DNA of 54,410 bases from a virus, in IMG/VR virus record IMGVR_UViG_3300005602_000004, positions 1 through 54,410 of that record. One strand, 5' to 3'. Shown here one piece after another: positions 31,634-40,299 of the stretch; within the stretch, counting starts at the first letter, position 1, and each line of letters begins with the position of its first letter. The notes below the pieces were generated by a model that saw only the letters and a program-made list of their open reading frames with translations, made no database searches and was not told where the DNA came from. A program made the position numbers and the translations under genes.

Positions 31634-34111
31634 ATGAAGAAAATACTACAGATAGCAGTTCTCGTTCTGTGTGTGTCAAGCGTTGCCAGAGGGCAGCAAA
31701 AACTGCCTTTGACCGCTTCGGCGACGACCTGTACAACCACAAATACCGCGTGCCTCATTTACGGCATCGATTCGACGAATGGGGGAGCGACATTCACCAT
31801 TGGATCGAACTCCGGGAACACGGTCCAGTTCGAGGCTTCTGGTGACGCAGGGGCAACTTGGGTTGCGCTCAGTGTCACACCATCCAATAGCACGACCACC
31901 GTAACCTCGACCACCGGCACCGGCACATGGCAGGCAAATGTGGCCGGTTATACAACCGTTCGGATGCGCTGCTCGACGTTTGTAAGCGGCAGCGCAGTCG
32001 TCTCGATCATCACCTCTCTCGCTTCTGCCCGCGCAGGCGGAGGTGGGGGAGGTGGTGGAACGGTAACGGCAGTCACAGGTACAGGTCCAATCGTTTCCTC
32101 CGGTGGTGCTACCCCGGCGATTTCTTGCCCCACCTGTAACACGAGTGGAGCCACGATTGCTGGCACGGTCACTACGTTTCATATCCCGTACGCGAGTGCT
32201 TCGAACACGCTGAGCGATACCATCGGCAGCGCGGTTACGGGAGCAACGGGAGCGATTGCATTGACTGCTGGTGCGGATACGACAACACAGCTTTCTCTCG
32301 CGGCTCACTCCGCTACCCAATCGGCATCGCAACTAGATATAAACGCAAGTAGCGCGGGGTCCGCTACCGGAGTGCCGTTTGCTGTTAGGGGGAAAGGGAC
32401 TGGATCGTGGACTCCTGCCGGGGGCACGATGCTCGTGGAGTTTCTAGAGGATAGTTCCGGTACAGAGCCGGTCGGATGGGCTGTAAGAAATTTGAACGCT
32501 GTTGGATCGAGTGGAGTTCTGTCTGGAATATCCGCATTTGTGGATGACAACGGAGTTTCTTCGATAACGGGCGGGAATGCGGTTGGTGACTCAAACGGAC
32601 TGTACGCCAATGTGACTTTTGCTGCTAACCCCAGTTTGTACGGGGCTGCAAGTGTTGCCGGGGGCCTTGGGATAACAATCGAGGCAAACGGGAGAAGTAA
32701 CCAAATCCCGTTAACGATCTGGTCTGCCACTCAATCTGTAGGCTCGTCCAATGGAGATATGTTGGATATCACTAGGGGTACAACACCGGGGTTCCCGCTT
32801 GCCGGTTTTGACACTTGCGGCACCGCTTCTACGGCAGCTACCTGTAAGCTCTTTTTCGCTGGGACGACAAGCGGCAAGGCCACGATAAGTGCGGCTGCGG
32901 TAGCCGGAACTCCTTGTACCTTCCTGCTTCCTACCGTATCGCCTACCGCTGGTATTTTTCTCAATACAGCAGCCCCTTCGAGCGGAGCGTGTCAGACAGT
33001 TTGGGATACGCTACTTGTCGATAGCGGCTCTACGCTCAGCTACTCCGGGGCGAATGGGATTTCTACTACTTCGGATGGCGTGCATGCAGGACAGATTTCC
33101 CTCGTAGGGAATACGACCAATCCAGCGGTGCCTGCGAACACGGCGGGTATCGTAGGGCCTGCACTCGCTTCGTTTACGGCGTATTCGCTTCAACTTCCGA
33201 GTACGGGACCTACGAACGCGCTGCCGCTGCTTAGTTGCGCTACGCCTGCCAGTTCCGTCTCAGCGTGTACGTTCGTAGCTAATTCGGGTCTCGCGCCTGC
33301 GTTCAATACGATTACAAGCGGGACGAATACCACGGCGGCGATGGTAGTAGGTACGGGCGCTTCGCTTAAGAGTACGCCGGAATTCGACATCGGTGCGGTA
33401 GGTACGAACGGAGTACTGGGATTGAATGGCACTACAAGCGGGACGGCAAAGTTCACCGCACCGGCTGTGGCTGGAACTTCCACGAATGGCGTTACGATGA
33501 CGAACGTACTACTCGGACCTTTGGGTGCTGTAGGCACACCGACTTACTCAAGCTCGACAAACGCTGGCGATGGTATGTGGTTTAGAAGTTCGGGGACTGT
33601 AGATATCTCTACAAATGGATCGGCTCAAGAAGATTTTGCAGGAGGAGGGACAATAAAAGCATCCAGTACTGGCGTTTGGGCTTTTGCTAGCGGCGACCCT
33701 TCGATAACTGGTCCAGATACGGGAATCTCGCGTATTTCCGCAGGCGTGGTAGGCGTTGGGAATGGAACGGCGGCAAACGTAACTGGAACTATCGAGCCGG
33801 GTAAATACGCTACGGGTACGAACTGCTCGTCTAGCGCCGCGCCAGCCGTTTGCGGTTCGGCGGCGGCGGGTAGCGTAGTGGTAGCGGCTGCGGGAACTAC
33901 GGTGACTGTAAATACTACCGCCGTCACCGCCAACAGCCAAATCTTCGTGATGTACGATTCCTCGCTCGGGACGAAGTTGAGCGTCACCTGCAATGCGACG
34001 GAACCTGCTCTTTACGGCGTTACGGCTAGAACGGGAGGGACTAGCTTTACGATCACGGCAACTTCTCCGGTTACGAATCCGGCGTGCTTTAGTTTTTTTA
34101 TAGTCAACTGA
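31634..34111 (+). CDS. fibre-like protein with a Sec signal peptide
   Basis: 825 residues. MKKILQIAVLVLCVSSVARG is a clear Sec signal peptide with a likely cut before QQK. The rest is a repetitive beta-rich Ser/Thr/Gly protein, with a poly-Gly hinge near 135-143 and repeated fibre-like motifs (GTVTAVTGTGPIVSSGGATP; SFTAYSLQLP). It ends CFSFFIVN. Tail fibres normally lack signal peptides, so either the fibre is assembled in an exported form or this gene came from a cellular surface protein. A GIY-YIG gene follows, inserted near its 3' end. Confidence 0.7.
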   Translation: MKKILQIAVLVLCVSSVARGQQKLPLTASATTCTTTNTACLIYGIDSTNGGATFTIGSNSGNTVQFEASGDAGATWVALSVTPSNSTTTVTSTTGTGTWQANVAGYTTVRMRCSTFVSGSAVVSIITSLASARAGGGGGGGGTVTAVTGTGPIVSSGGATPAISCPTCNTSGATIAGTVTTFHIPYASASNTLSDTIGSAVTGATGAIALTAGADTTTQLSLAAHSATQSASQLDINASSAGSATGVPFAVRGKGTGSWTPAGGTMLVEFLEDSSGTEPVGWAVRNLNAVGSSGVLSGISAFVDDNGVSSITGGNAVGDSNGLYANVTFAANPSLYGAASVAGGLGITIEANGRSNQIPLTIWSATQSVGSSNGDMLDITRGTTPGFPLAGFDTCGTASTAATCKLFFAGTTSGKATISAAAVAGTPCTFLLPTVSPTAGIFLNTAAPSSGACQTVWDTLLVDSGSTLSYSGANGISTTSDGVHAGQISLVGNTTNPAVPANTAGIVGPALASFTAYSLQLPSTGPTNALPLLSCATPASSVSACTFVANSGLAPAFNTITSGTNTTAAMVVGTGASLKSTPEFDIGAVGTNGVLGLNGTTSGTAKFTAPAVAGTSTNGVTMTNVLLGPLGAVGTPTYSSSTNAGDGMWFRSSGTVDISTNGSAQEDFAGGGTIKASSTGVWAFASGDPSITGPDTGISRISAGVVGVGNGTAANVTGTIEPGKYATGTNCSSSAAPAVCGSAAAGSVVVAAAGTTVTVNTTAVTANSQIFVMYDSSLGTKLSVTCNATEPALYGVTARTGGTSFTITATSPVTNPACFSFFIVN

Positions 34112-34124
34112 TAATAAACGACTT

Positions 34125-34799
34125 ATGATAATTTACGCAATTCGTCACAGAGATAGCGGGAAACTTTATATAGGCCAGACTGGGCGTACTTTGCGGCAAC
34201 GATGGATAGGCCATCAATCTTCGGCGCGGAATGGATCGAAATTGCATTTCCATTGCGCCATTCGAAGATACGGAGCAGGCGCGTTCCACGCCTACGAGTT
34301 AGCAGAAGTTACGCCGGAAAATTGTGACGATGCTGAAAAGTTTTATATCGCTCTGTTTGGTTCGGTGATGCCGGAAGAAGGATACAACATAGCCTTTGGA
34401 GGGAATCGCGGTGAATTAAACGAAGCGAGCCGGAAGAAAATCAGCGATAGGATGAAGGGCAACAAGCACGCAGTCGGAGCGGTGCGATCTCCAGAAACTA
34501 GAGCGCTGATGGGCGCAGCTAAAAGGGGTTGTTCTGGATACAACAAAGGAAAAATTTTATCGGAAGAGACCCGTAAGCGTATGAGCGAATCGGCTAGTAG
34601 AAGAACTGATTTATTCGATCAGGGTCGGCGCTTAGGATTGTTCAATCGCGGTAGAAAACATACCCCGGAAGCTCGCGCTAAAATGGGAAAGCATTGTATC
34701 GGGAAAACCCACTCTCCAGAGACTATTCAAAAAATGTCAGAATCCAGGAAGGCTTATCACGCTAGAAAGAAAGTGGAATGTTTAGCTATTTCATCGTGA
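34125..34799 (+). CDS. GIY-YIG homing endonuclease with NUMOD3-like repeats
   Basis: 224 residues. The catalytic domain starts MIIYAIRHRDSGKLYIGQTG with the paired IY...YIG tyrosines, the catalytic Arg in LRQRWIGH and Glu in DDAEKFYIA. Three C-terminal repeats follow: ETRKRMSESASRR, TPEARAKMGKH and SPETIQKMSESRK. These match NUMOD3-type DNA-binding units. The gene is AT-rich and sits between two signal-peptide fibre genes. A diverged copy of the fibre's last codons lies at its 3' end. Confidence 0.88.
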   Translation: MIIYAIRHRDSGKLYIGQTGRTLRQRWIGHQSSARNGSKLHFHCAIRRYGAGAFHAYELAEVTPENCDDAEKFYIALFGSVMPEEGYNIAFGGNRGELNEASRKKISDRMKGNKHAVGAVRSPETRALMGAAKRGCSGYNKGKILSEETRKRMSESASRRTDLFDQGRRLGLFNRGRKHTPEARAKMGKHCIGKTHSPETIQKMSESRKAYHARKKVECLAISS

Positions 34800-34804
34800 A
34801 TTGA
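34778..34804 (+). pseudogene. remnant of the original 3' end of the fibre gene
   Basis: Read in its own frame this encodes MFSYFIVN-stop, matching the fibre's actual C-terminus CFSFFIVN-stop at 34085-34111. The DNA is similar but not identical. The best reading is that the GIY-YIG cassette entered the fibre gene near its end and brought a replacement 3' end, leaving the original behind. It overlaps the last codons of the GIY-YIG gene in another frame. Confidence 0.7.
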
Positions 34805-34813
34805 GAATCGAAC

Positions 34814-35446
34814 ATGAGAAAACTACTCGGCATTCTCGCGCTTCTCTTCGCACTGCAAACGTCCGCATTGGCGCAAAACGTCGCGTATCCGGGAGTCACC
34901 GGGGCAGGTTCGCCGGTTGGCGTAATCACTTGCGCCGCTGCGTCCAACTCCGGGCAAATCTACACCGATAATTCCACGGGACTCGTGTGGACGTGCGTTC
35001 CTCCCAATTGGCAACTGCCCGCGAAGCTGATGCTCACTTCGGCGTATACCGTCTCTTCGAATGTCTTTACGAACATGACGGGGCTTTCCATCCCCGTGGC
35101 GGCGAACACGAATTACGCGCTGATCTGTAATCTGGTGTACCAGGTTTCCAGCACGTCCACGATCCCGCAGATTCGCTTCACGGGTCCGGCATCGGTCACG
35201 GCGGTCAGCTATTCCTCGCTGTGGCAACAGACGGCCAGCGCCGCGCCGGTCTTTACCATTGGACCAGCGGCGGCTTTCAGTACTACACAGGGCGCGGCAC
35301 CCACCGCTGCGACGACGAATTTTACGCTGCTTCTGCATCTCGGTCTTATCAACGGCGCGAACGTGGGTACGATACAACTCCAAGGGGCTGCGTCTGTATC
35401 GGGATCGTTTACGGTACAGCCGACAAGCTGGTGTGCGGTGCAATGA
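34814..35446 (+). CDS. fibre-associated protein with a Sec signal peptide
   Basis: 210 residues. MRKLLGILALLFALQTSALA is a strong Sec signal with a cut before QN. A short segment with two Cys (VITCAAASNSG, VWTCVPPNW) resembles fibre tip sequences, and the rest is a beta-sandwich-like Thr/Ser/Ala-rich domain. It is the second of three signal-bearing proteins in a row and overlaps the next by ATGA. Confidence 0.65.
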   Translation: MRKLLGILALLFALQTSALAQNVAYPGVTGAGSPVGVITCAAASNSGQIYTDNSTGLVWTCVPPNWQLPAKLMLTSAYTVSSNVFTNMTGLSIPVAANTNYALICNLVYQVSSTSTIPQIRFTGPASVTAVSYSSLWQQTASAAPVFTIGPAAAFSTTQGAAPTAATTNFTLLLHLGLINGANVGTIQLQGAASVSGSFTVQPTSWCAVQ

Positions 35447-36867
35447 GGGTCAATCCATTTCGAAGTGCTGTTCTATTCGTATCATTCCTACTTATCGCGC
35501 TGCCGTCTTCAGCAACGGCTTATTTTCTAGCGACGGCTGCCGGTGGAGGGAACGACGCGAATAACGGACTCTCTGCTGGAGCGCCTTGGCTTACGCCAAA
35601 CCACGCTGTCAACTGCGGGGATGTAATCACGGCAGCTTCGGATACTACCTACGTCTTCACAAACTTCGCCCATAACTGGGGAACGGTAACGTGCGCGGGC
35701 GGAAACGATGTCGCATGGCTAAAATGCGCGGTGTTCGATACTTGCAAGATAAGCGTAAACGGGGGAAGTCTCGATAACGGTATGCTGATTCAAACGAGCT
35801 ACTGGGGCGTGCAGGGATGGGAAATTACCACCACGACGGCTTCTAGTGCCTGTTTTATTGTGTACCCGTACAATAACACCCCGGTTCATCATGTGATCGT
35901 CGCAAACAGCATTTGCAATGTAGCCGGACAAAGCGGATTTACGATTGCTCCGCGCCCGCCGAACGTGGAGGATTACGTCTTTTTCATCGGAGACATCGCT
36001 TACAACACCACCGGGGGCAGCACGAACTGCACCAGTGGATTCAACATGGGTAGCCAGAACCCTCTCGATACGCTAGCCGGTACGCACATCTACGTCGGCG
36101 GTAGCTTTGCCTGGAACAATGTTGACGGGAACCCGTGTAATGGGACTACGCCAACAGACGGTCAAGGATTTATGGTGGATACGGAAGTAGCGAATACCGC
36201 GCAGATCGTCTACGACAACAATATCTCCGTATTCAACGGCGGGCGCGGAGTAGAAGTGTTCAGCAGCCCGCAGGCGCACATCTATTTCCGGCATAATACG
36301 ACTTACGGGAATAATACGGACGTGAACCAGCCGAACCACGGCCCTTGTGGTGAGATCGAAGTTAACACAGTCTCCGACACCGAAGTGTTTTTAAATCTCG
36401 CGCAACAGTTCTTTAACGTGGGATGCGGTGGAGCAACGAACTACGCATATTTCGTCACTTCGGGCGACACGACGGATCACGTCTACCTAAACTTTGGCTA
36501 CAGTGCAGCCGGAAATAACACAGGCTTGGCAAATAACGGCGGGGGTTTTGCGTTCGGGCCGAATAACGTACTGGGGACGAATCCTAGTTTCGCTAACCCG
36601 GTCGATCCTTCCGCGCCCTCCTGTGGAGCCTTCGCCAGTGTTCCGGCTTGTATGGCGACGGTAATCGCCAACTTCACGCCGACGAACGCGGCAGCAGCGG
36701 GGTACGGCTATCAGCAGGTGAGTACTACGTCCAGATACGATCCGTTGTATCCGCAATTCCTTTGTACGGTAACGAATCTTCCTACTGGCCTTGTAACGCC
36801 TGGATGCCTTGTAGCAGATAGCGCAGGAACAGGCATAACTCTAAATTCTGGTACTACATTGCATTAA
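35443..36867 (+). CDS. right-handed beta-helix protein with a Sec signal peptide
   Basis: 474 residues. MRVNPFRSAVLFVSFLLIAL followed by PSSATA is a signal peptide. The mature part starts with AGGGNDANNGLSAGAPWLTP, the typical opening of pectate-lyase-like parallel beta-helix proteins. It is followed by repeated coils such as VHHVIVANSICNVAG, IYFRHNTTYGNN and VYLNFGYSAAGN. Such proteins bind or cleave polysaccharides and are frequent as phage tailspikes. No catalytic residues can be fixed. The start was chosen from the ATGA overlap. Confidence 0.68.
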   Translation: MRVNPFRSAVLFVSFLLIALPSSATAYFLATAAGGGNDANNGLSAGAPWLTPNHAVNCGDVITAASDTTYVFTNFAHNWGTVTCAGGNDVAWLKCAVFDTCKISVNGGSLDNGMLIQTSYWGVQGWEITTTTASSACFIVYPYNNTPVHHVIVANSICNVAGQSGFTIAPRPPNVEDYVFFIGDIAYNTTGGSTNCTSGFNMGSQNPLDTLAGTHIYVGGSFAWNNVDGNPCNGTTPTDGQGFMVDTEVANTAQIVYDNNISVFNGGRGVEVFSSPQAHIYFRHNTTYGNNTDVNQPNHGPCGEIEVNTVSDTEVFLNLAQQFFNVGCGGATNYAYFVTSGDTTDHVYLNFGYSAAGNNTGLANNGGGFAFGPNNVLGTNPSFANPVDPSAPSCGAFASVPACMATVIANFTPTNAAAAGYGYQQVSTTSRYDPLYPQFLCTVTNLPTGLVTPGCLVADSAGTGITLNSGTTLH

Positions 36868-36880
36868 GGTGGAGGAAAAC

Positions 36881-37474
36881 ATGGAAATCAGTAGAAGGAG
36901 TTTCGGGAAAATGGCAATAGTTCTAGCCGCAGGAATTCCCACTTTTATGACGGGTTGCGGAATCTTCTCCGATATTCTCGCTTGGACGAACGTAGCCGGA
37001 GTCGCCTTCGATGGAATCGTGAGGGCGCTTGGTGCTTTCCTGCCTCCAGGTGGTCTTGTTGCCATCAATGCGATCAAAATATTTCTACAGGACCTTGCCG
37101 GGGCTGTCACCGAATATCAGAATGACACGAATCCTGCGGATAAGGCAACATTGCTCGAAAAGATTCGGACGCTTCTCGGGGATATTGCGGCGAATTTCCA
37201 AACTTTCCTGTCACAACTGAATCTCGGGAATAATCCCATCGTGGCAGTCGTGCTTGGCCTCGCGCAGGTGATTCTGGCGGCGATTGGCGGATTCCTTGGG
37301 CAGCTTCCAGCGCCCACGACGCCTATTGTACAGGCGAAGATTGCTGCGGTCTCCGTTCCCGGCTATCCGCCATTGACGGTTACACCGAAATACTACAAAC
37401 GCGTCCAAGATTTCAAATCCGACTACAACGCTGTATGCATTTCTTATGGGCACACGGAATGGGAGATTCGATAA
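36881..37474 (+). CDS. Tat-signal lipoprotein-like protein
   Basis: 197 residues. MEISRRSFGKMAIVLAAGIP has a twin-arginine motif, SRRSFGK, then a hydrophobic core and a lipobox-like TFMTGC. The mature part is helical with hydrophobic stretches (VAVVLGLAQVILAAIGGFLG). A GTG at 36869 would add four residues, but the ATG after GGTGGAGG is preferred. Export as a lipoprotein is predicted, not shown. No family recognised. Confidence 0.6.
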   Translation: MEISRRSFGKMAIVLAAGIPTFMTGCGIFSDILAWTNVAGVAFDGIVRALGAFLPPGGLVAINAIKIFLQDLAGAVTEYQNDTNPADKATLLEKIRTLLGDIAANFQTFLSQLNLGNNPIVAVVLGLAQVILAAIGGFLGQLPAPTTPIVQAKIAAVSVPGYPPLTVTPKYYKRVQDFKSDYNAVCISYGHTEWEIR

Positions 37475-37478
37475 ACTG

Positions 37479-37551
37479 TGCTCGGGGAGTAAATAACGTA
37501 ATCGGAGCAAAAAACTAAAGGACTATTGCCGAGCAGCTTTATTTTTTACCA
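37479..37551 (+). terminator. possible terminator or structured spacer
   Basis: TGCTCGG (37479-37485) pairs with CCGAGCA (37529-37535) around a large loop, and GCTTTATTTTTT follows. The 100-base gap separates the lipoprotein gene from the lysis-type genes. The loop is long for an intrinsic terminator, so confidence is limited. Confidence 0.4.
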
Positions 37552-37574
37552 AAATTAAGTATAAAGGAGGCCGA

Positions 37575-37946
37575 ATGGACCCCACAGCATCAGTCCTGTT
37601 CTCGCATTTCACCTCGGCTGCTCTTGTCGTGTGGATGATCCAAGTATTGAAGAAAGCGTCGTGGTTCCCTTGGCTACAAATGGAGAGCCAAGCGGAAATG
37701 AAGCGATTCGTCAGCCTCGTGGGAGCGCTTGCTGCTCATACCGGGATCAATTATGTTTGGCACGCCAACGCATCTGTTCAGGGCGGCTATCAACTTATGG
37801 TGACAATTCCGCCATTACATCTGATCGCGCAATTTGTTTGGCGCTGGATCGGGCAGTACATCATGCAGGAGGGTTGGTACAAGCTAATTTATGATCGGCT
37901 ATCAGTTCCAGGAGTTCAAAGTCCCCTACCGGCCCCAAAACCATGA
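37575..37946 (+). CDS. membrane protein, holin candidate
   Basis: 123 residues with about three hydrophobic segments: SAALVVWMIQVLKKASWF, VSLVGALAAHTGINYVWH and IPPLHLIAQFVWRWIGQYIM. Ribosome binding site AAAGGAGG. Membrane segments plus nearness to the endolysin gene at 38843 suggest a holin; no family match is claimed. Confidence 0.55.
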   Translation: MDPTASVLFSHFTSAALVVWMIQVLKKASWFPWLQMESQAEMKRFVSLVGALAAHTGINYVWHANASVQGGYQLMVTIPPLHLIAQFVWRWIGQYIMQEGWYKLIYDRLSVPGVQSPLPAPKP

Positions 37947-38173
37947 CAGCGGCGCTTGACCGAAAATACCGTACGGTCCTGGACGAAGCGCACATCCAGC
38001 TTCTCTCGCTCGTCGTTTCGGCAATGCGAAAAAGTAAGGGAGAGGAAGCCCATTCGAACGACGTACACGATTGCCGGGATGTGCTCTTTGCTTTGACGAT
38101 TTCGGGGTACGCGGTAATCCCGCAAGGAGCCATCGACAGTCTGAAGGAAATTTTCGTCAACGGGGATATCTGA
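37943..38173 (+). CDS. hypothetical protein
   Basis: 76 residues, mostly helical: RKYRTVLDEAHIQLLSLVVS and VHDCRDVLFALTISGYAVIP. Joined to the gene before by ATGA, and its stop touches the next ATG. No function recognised. Confidence 0.6.
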   Translation: MTAALDRKYRTVLDEAHIQLLSLVVSAMRKSKGEEAHSNDVHDCRDVLFALTISGYAVIPQGAIDSLKEIFVNGDI

Positions 38174-38832
38174 TGGACTGGTGGGATGAATTTAAGCACA
38201 AACTTGATCGACTAGAGAGGGAATTTGCAGAAATTAGAATCCTTCTCAGCCGGATTGAGAAACTATTACTTCAGTCGTTTCCCAACTGCGGGAAAGCGGT
38301 TTCTGCGGTAATGGTTTTCATTAATGCCAGAGGAGAATCGCAGAAAATGGATATAACAGTCAATCTAACAGATGCACCCTTACAGGCATCACAAGTTGAA
38401 TTCAGCGGTCCAAACGGAACGGGAACCATCATTCCTGCCATTGGGCCAACGACCTATACTAGCTCGGACCCTACTATTTGTACAGTAGACCCGAACACCG
38501 GAAATCTAACCTACGTCACTGTCGGCGTAGTCACAATCAGCGGCAATAACGCTGGAAATAGTTTGAAATCCAGCGGAACCGTAACCATCGTGAGTATCGT
38601 CACAGCGCAGTCTGCTGTGATGGACTTTATTGCTCAGGGTGGAACGCTTACCGAAGCTCAGATGGCTACCTTGCTATCTGCGAATGCGGCTCCGGCACTC
38701 ACTCCGGCACAAATCGCGGCGCTGTTTCCTGTCGGCGGGCCGACAGCGGTCACTGTTGCTGTGGCGACGGCGACGCTCATAGCTGCCAATCTACCGTTGA
38801 CGGCGGCGCAGATTGCCGCTCTGAACTCGTAG
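38173..38832 (+). CDS. coiled-coil plus BIG2-like virion-associated protein
   Basis: 219 residues. The N-terminus is a coiled coil (FKHKLDRLEREFAEIRILLS). Positions about 60-145 have a bacterial Ig-like (BIG2) pattern, TYTSSDPTICTVDPNTGNLT. The last 60 residues are Ala-rich with repeated LTPAQIAALF and LTAAQIAALN units. An internal ATG at 38347 preceded by AGAGGAGAA could produce a shorter form lacking the coiled coil. Confidence 0.6.
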   Translation: MDWWDEFKHKLDRLEREFAEIRILLSRIEKLLLQSFPNCGKAVSAVMVFINARGESQKMDITVNLTDAPLQASQVEFSGPNGTGTIIPAIGPTTYTSSDPTICTVDPNTGNLTYVTVGVVTISGNNAGNSLKSSGTVTIVSIVTAQSAVMDFIAQGGTLTEAQMATLLSANAAPALTPAQIAALFPVGGPTAVTVAVATATLIAANLPLTAAQIAALNS

Positions 38833-38842
38833 AGAGGCTAGA

Positions 38843-39382
38843 GTGGGGGTGAGCGCTCACCTCCGCTTAAATTTTATGGACAATATTTCCGATGCTCGAC
38901 TCGCTGGTGTCCACCCACGACTTGCTTCACGTGTGCGCTCGATGGCTGAACAGCTTGCGACTGAAAACATTACCATTAAGGTCGTGCAAGGGTTTCGGAC
39001 ATGGCCGGAACAGGCCGTCCTATATAACAGAGGACGAGATGCTAATGGAAATGTTGTGGATAAGTCGAAAGTGGTGACGAATGCAAAGGCCGGAACAAGT
39101 TGGCACAACTTTGGACTCGCTGTTGACGTGGCTCCATTCGATGGAGGTGTACCCGACTGGAATGCGTCTCACCCAGCTTGGAAGCGGATCGTGGCTGTTG
39201 GAGAGAGCGTCGGCCTCATTTCCGGTTCCACTTGGCGTACCTTCCCCGACTGGCCCCACTTTCAGATGACTGGGCGCTATCCCGAATCACCGGACGATGC
39301 GGTGCGTTTCGTTTTCGAAACAGGCGGAATTGATGCGGTTTGGAACGACTCGGGACTTGATGAAACTTCCATCAGTGCCTAA
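38843..39382 (+). CDS. endolysin: M15/VanY-type peptidoglycan peptidase
   Basis: 179 residues. The metallopeptidase motif TSWHNFGLAVDVAPFD (His and Asp zinc ligands) and the distal WPHFQM (third zinc ligand) define an L-alanyl-D-glutamate or D,D-carboxypeptidase-type domain. It cuts peptide bonds in cell-wall crosslinks. The GTG at 38843 has GAGAGG six bases upstream; an ATG at 38876 starts MDNISDARLAGVHP, also a natural N-terminus but without a ribosome binding site. A 14-bp palindrome lies just after the GTG. Confidence 0.85.
   Translation: MGVSAHLRLNFMDNISDARLAGVHPRLASRVRSMAEQLATENITIKVVQGFRTWPEQAVLYNRGRDANGNVVDKSKVVTNAKAGTSWHNFGLAVDVAPFDGGVPDWNASHPAWKRIVAVGESVGLISGSTWRTFPDWPHFQMTGRYPESPDDAVRFVFETGGIDAVWNDSGLDETSISA
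38848..38861. repeat. perfect 14-bp palindrome at the endolysin start
   Basis: GGTGAGCGCTCACC is its own complement. As DNA it could be an operator; as RNA it could fold and hide the GTG start region, favouring the downstream ATG at 38876. The sequence alone does not decide. Confidence 0.6.
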
Positions 39383-40052
39383 ATTCATTCCCTTCATCCT
39401 CCTCAGTACTCTTGCGTGTGGTGCTCAGGAGCGTCCCTCTATCCTTATCGGTGCATCGGGCGGCGAGAGCTTCGGCAACTTGTCTCTCGGGCTAACGGTG
39501 GAGGTGGAAGCGCCCATCGCTCACTACTTCGAGCTAGACCTACGTGACACGTTCGATCCACTTGAGTCTCATATCTCTCTAGGCAGCGGTTACGATAATA
39601 TTGTGACCGTGGAGCCTGTGCTGTGGATCAAACACGGCTTCGGTCTCGACGGGCGAGTGGACTGGTCCCAGTACCACGTAACCAAGGTCTCGAAACATGG
39701 AACCTACGTCTATGGCGGTATATCTACCCGTGGAGTGTGGCTCGATGCTCCGGTGCGCGTGATGCTCGATTACTTCCGCGAGGTAAATAACGGCATCTAC
39801 GGGCATGGCATCGAAACGAGCCACTTACAGGGAGGATCGATGTACCTGGAAGCCCAGGTCGGCTGTTCGAAGCACGTCTGCTACTACACGACGCTGGAGA
39901 TGGCGGTGGGTGGATTACTCGAACAAGGCAACCCGCAATGCGATGGCAGCTTTAGCAGAGTAACGTGCCCACGCACACGCACCGTTAGCGGCAGTGGAAT
40001 TATGGGAGTTCTGATTGAGTTTTTTAGAAGTTCAGTAGGACGCGGACTTTGA
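39360..40052 (+). CDS. secreted lipoprotein-like protein, last gene of the late operon
   Basis: 230 residues. MKLPSVPKFIPFILLSTLAC has a signal peptide with lipobox LSTLAC. The mature part is beta-rich with an aromatic pattern, perhaps an outer-membrane beta-barrel-like fold. It overlaps the end of the endolysin by 23 bases, a position where spanin genes occur, but its length and composition are not those of a typical spanin. No family recognised. Confidence 0.6.
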   Translation: MKLPSVPKFIPFILLSTLACGAQERPSILIGASGGESFGNLSLGLTVEVEAPIAHYFELDLRDTFDPLESHISLGSGYDNIVTVEPVLWIKHGFGLDGRVDWSQYHVTKVSKHGTYVYGGISTRGVWLDAPVRVMLDYFREVNNGIYGHGIETSHLQGGSMYLEAQVGCSKHVCYYTTLEMAVGGLLEQGNPQCDGSFSRVTCPRTRTVSGSGIMGVLIEFFRSSVGRGL

Positions 40053-40058
40053 GCGCCA

Positions 40059-40081
40059 TATCGTTCGGCAGGCGGTGCCGA
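40059..40081. repeat. 23-bp repeat with hairpin, copy 1
   Basis: The 23 bases here, beginning TATCGTTCGGCAGG, recur identically at 40597-40619. TCGGCA and TGCCGA form a 6-bp stem. It lies between the end of the late operon and the last gene of the minus operon. Confidence 0.85.
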
Positions 40082-40083
40082 GC

Positions 40084-40248
40084 CTACGGTACAATCCAAA
40101 TCGTGAATCTCGCTTCGCATACGTCGCAGTGAAAGCTAAAAATGTGAGCATGTTGCGCTACTGCCGGAGTCTCTAGCTTTCCACCGCAGACGGGACAGTA
40201 ATCTGGCTCAAGGCGACGATCACCTTTCTTTGTCACCTCTTCGGCCAT
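40084..40248 (-). CDS. tiny zinc-ribbon protein
   Basis: 54 residues, MAEEVTKKGDRRLEP followed by DYCPVCGGKL and FHCDVCEARF, the two knuckles of a zinc ribbon. Last gene of the minus-strand early operon. Probably nucleic-acid or protein binding; exact role unknown. Confidence 0.65.
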   Translation of the reverse strand: MAEEVTKKGDRRLEPDYCPVCGGKLETPAVAQHAHIFSFHCDVCEARFTIWIVP

Positions 40249-40299
40249 TTCTACCGTTCCCCCTCTGCGCCCTTCGCCGGACGCTCGCGTGATTTGGAG

